Both the position numbers and the translations under genes were made by a program. Below, in pieces: positions 4,440-6,128 of a stretch of DNA of 6,128 nt (position 1 is its first letter; the number at the start of each line of letters is the position of its first letter). The stretch is taken from assembly GCA_020426125.1 (NCBI GenBank), contig JAGQQQ010000329.1, forward strand, positions 1 through 6,128. Direction: 5' to 3'. The notes below the pieces were generated by a model. The model was not told the DNA's origin, ran no database searches, and was given only the letters and a program-made list of their open reading frames with translations. This DNA is from Planctomycetaceae bacterium. GTDB lineage: Bacteria; Planctomycetota; Planctomycetia; Planctomycetales; Planctomycetaceae.

Positions 4440-6128
4440 GTGGCGGAGTCTGGTAACAGAAGTCGACGGGAACAGCTTGCGGAGTGGGTTCGAAGATTCC
4501 ACCTCTGCGGAGTCTATACTCGTCAATCCCGTGAATCGAGTGACGAGTACAGTTCCGGGGACGATGACGTCAATGATCGAATTCGTCCACAGGATGTCAG
4601 GATCGCCGATCTCGCCCTCGACGGCGGCGCACGGCTAATCTGTTTTCATACCGATGAAAAACTCATTGCGATCGTGGTCGCCCAACCACCGGCGAAAGTA
4701 CGCTCGACGGACATGCATGGCAGCGTCGAACCAACGCGGGCCCAATACCATTTCAATTGGGATGGCGTCATCCTGAACGTGTCGCTGAATCTGGTCGATT
4801 CTGACAAGCTGATGATCGACGGTAAGCAATTCAGCCTGCGTTTGAATCGCTTGTTTTACTGGGAAGCCACAAGCCGATCGATTGAGCGCAGAGACGTTCT
4901 GCGAAAATCTGAACTCCATCCGGATCCACACATTCTCAACGATCACCTCGAATCCATATTGCCGGTCCTCGATCGGATCAATCGGGAGTTTGGATCGAAC
5001 GAAACAAACGAGCGGGAATCTCAAGGACATCTTCCAGGCGACACCCACGATCACGAACACGTTCATGGCGACTCGCTGGAGAAGCACATCCATGAGATCA
5101 TCGGCAGGCATGATGCGGCATATTCGAAGAGTGTGAATGTGAAAGAATTGATTGCGGAGGGGCGGGCTGCGGTCTCTCTCGACGGTCGTTTTCTGGGCCT
5201 GATTCGAGATGACGAATATCTGGTGATCGAAGGTCGCTCCGGGCATGTCGCTGCACGTCAGCCGATGTCGCGGGTGGCGCGAACCTGGGCGAGTACTGGC
5301 GCATTTTCCGTTCGCTATGAGGACAATGCCGAAGAGGCAACGGTTCAAAGTCCTCGAAAGCATCTCAGAATTCTGAATGCTTCCGGAGGGCTGCTGCAGA
5401 TGAATGCCATCGTTCGAGTGTCCCGTGGTGATTCGACACCGGGACGAGTTTGGAGTACCTCTGCTGATCGCGACGGCACCATCAGCCTCGCGGGCCTGCC
5501 GGACGGCGAACATTGGTTGCTGGCTCAGCCGTATCACGAACTGTACCACCTTTCGCTTCCTCTCGATGGCGAGTCGCTAGTGTTGCATTGCAACCCGACA
5601 AAGGCAGCCGCCACGATCCAGGGTGATGACATTTCCGTTAAGACACGCTCGGTCATCGAAGAACATCAGCCGCCGAGGATTGAGGTTGACGTAACGAATC
5701 GCACCGATCGGCCGATCCGGATTTCCGAGCTGAACGTCCACCTCGATCTGAAGATCAAACTGCGGCAGTTTGAAGTTCTCTCTCCGAAATGGGCGAATGC
5801 ACACGAAACAGATTTCCGTGTCGATGCCATCGAAATTGCCCCCGATGAAACCGGAACTCTCACGCTGGACTGGAATCAATGGTCCCGAGAAGGGTTCTGG
5901 GCAACGGGAGGCACGCAGTTCGGGCTTGGTCCGTGGCCTTTTTCCGAACCCGAGTCCTCTGAACACACTTGGGTTCGGGCCAACTATCTGCATCACGGAG
6001 CCATCCCCATTGCCTTGCCGAAACCATTGCCAACGCAGCCTGCCGAGGAAACCGCTAGGGTAGAACTGCACCTGACTCGAGGTCCATTACAGCAACCATT
6101 GACGAATGCTCGTGTTGTCCTCGTCGAG
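4440..6128 (+). CDS. Large unrecognised protein with carboxypeptidase-regulatory-like motif, 3' end cut
   Basis: I do not recognise this gene. One frame stays open for 563 codons from GTG 4440 to the window edge, and in-frame stops upstream (TGA 4413) bound the start. The N-terminus is charged, with an acidic serine-rich run (about residues 31-46), and has no visible signal peptide or membrane segment. A beta-rich section follows (about 52-145, e.g. KLIAIVVAQPP and HFNWDGVILNVSLNLV). Residues 197-224 hold eight histidines, including alternating H203, H205, H207 and H209. ADRDGTISLAGLPDGEHWLL (342-361) matches the 'D-x-D-G-x-x-x-L-x-G-L-P-x-G-x-x' turn of carboxypeptidase regulatory-like or prealbumin-fold domains. 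Residues from about 416 (IEVDVTNRTDRPIRI) look like a beta-sandwich, and the final VELHLTRG...NARVVLVE may begin another such domain. Planctomycetes have many large proteins with this domain, usually exported, so the lack of a leader is odd. The gene could be 5'-damaged or its start misjudged. It follows the oxidoreductase remnant by 69 bases and is probably independent of it. Confidence 0.75.
   Translation, partial: MAESGNRSRREQLAEWVRRFHLCGVYTRQSRESSDEYSSGDDDVNDRIRPQDVRIADLALDGGARLICFHTDEKLIAIVVAQPPAKVRSTDMHGSVEPTRAQYHFNWDGVILNVSLNLVDSDKLMIDGKQFSLRLNRLFYWEATSRSIERRDVLRKSELHPDPHILNDHLESILPVLDRINREFGSNETNERESQGHLPGDTHDHEHVHGDSLEKHIHEIIGRHDAAYSKSVNVKELIAEGRAAVSLDGRFLGLIRDDEYLVIEGRSGHVAARQPMSRVARTWASTGAFSVRYEDNAEEATVQSPRKHLRILNASGGLLQMNAIVRVSRGDSTPGRVWSTSADRDGTISLAGLPDGEHWLLAQPYHELYHLSLPLDGESLVLHCNPTKAAATIQGDDISVKTRSVIEEHQPPRIEVDVTNRTDRPIRISELNVHLDLKIKLRQFEVLSPKWANAHETDFRVDAIEIAPDETGTLTLDWNQWSREGFWATGGTQFGLGPWPFSEPESSEHTWVRANYLHHGAIPIALPKPLPTQPAEETARVELHLTRGPLQQPLTNARVVLVE

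Noticed and set aside
4635..5549. A 304-codon open frame on the minus strand
   Set aside because: It lies entirely antisense to the 563-codon plus-strand frame, has no ribosome binding site or recognisable motif, and its composition looks like a shadow of the real gene.
1..6128. CRISPR array, tRNA or rRNA gene, transposase or prophage genes
   Set aside because: No regularly spaced repeats, no cloverleaf-like or rRNA sequence, and no transposase or integrase motifs were seen on either strand.

Overview
The window looks like a piece of chromosome from a planctomycete (phylum Planctomycetota) of moderate GC. This is inferred from the flavour of the elongation factor G, from a large unrecognised protein carrying a carboxypeptidase-regulatory-like motif, and from an intergenic stretch resembling short dispersed repeats I associate with planctomycetes and relatives. 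No database search was possible.

Layout. Positions 1-1896 hold the 3' nine-tenths of an intact fusA gene (EF-G), cut by the window edge. It is followed by a 3' UTR and a very clear Rho-independent terminator (2033-2064). Positions 2065 to about 2345 hold no gene. The right part of that stretch looks like a dispersed repeat that abuts, and may have replaced, the 5' end of a toxin gene.

From about 2346 to 4370 the window is a gene graveyard. It holds four broken pieces: (i) the C-terminal two-thirds of a RelE/ParE-type toxin with a one-base frameshift (+ strand); (ii) the N-terminal NADP-binding piece of a ketopantoate-reductase-like protein (- strand), whose 3' end runs into the toxin remnant; (iii) divergently, with an excellent ribosome binding site, the N-terminal 160 or so residues of a PaaK/CapK-like adenylate-forming ligase; and (iv) abruptly joined to it near 3540, the C-terminal half of a retinol-saturase/CrtI-like FAD oxidoreductase. 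Pieces iii and iv look like the product of one deletion or recombination that removed the end of one gene and the start of the next. The oxidoreductase half has an extra stop and an apparent frameshift near the joint.

From 4440 to the window end a single open frame (563 codons, no stop) encodes the N-terminal part of a large protein I do not recognise. It has no visible signal peptide, an acidic and low-complexity start, a histidine-rich segment, and a short beta-rich motif resembling carboxypeptidase regulatory-like domains.

The genes do not form a visible pathway: a housekeeping translation gene ends at its own terminator, a decayed zone follows, and an unrelated large ORF begins. I found no convincing new system. 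The most informative features are the fusion joint and the nested decay of the toxin and reductase fragments.
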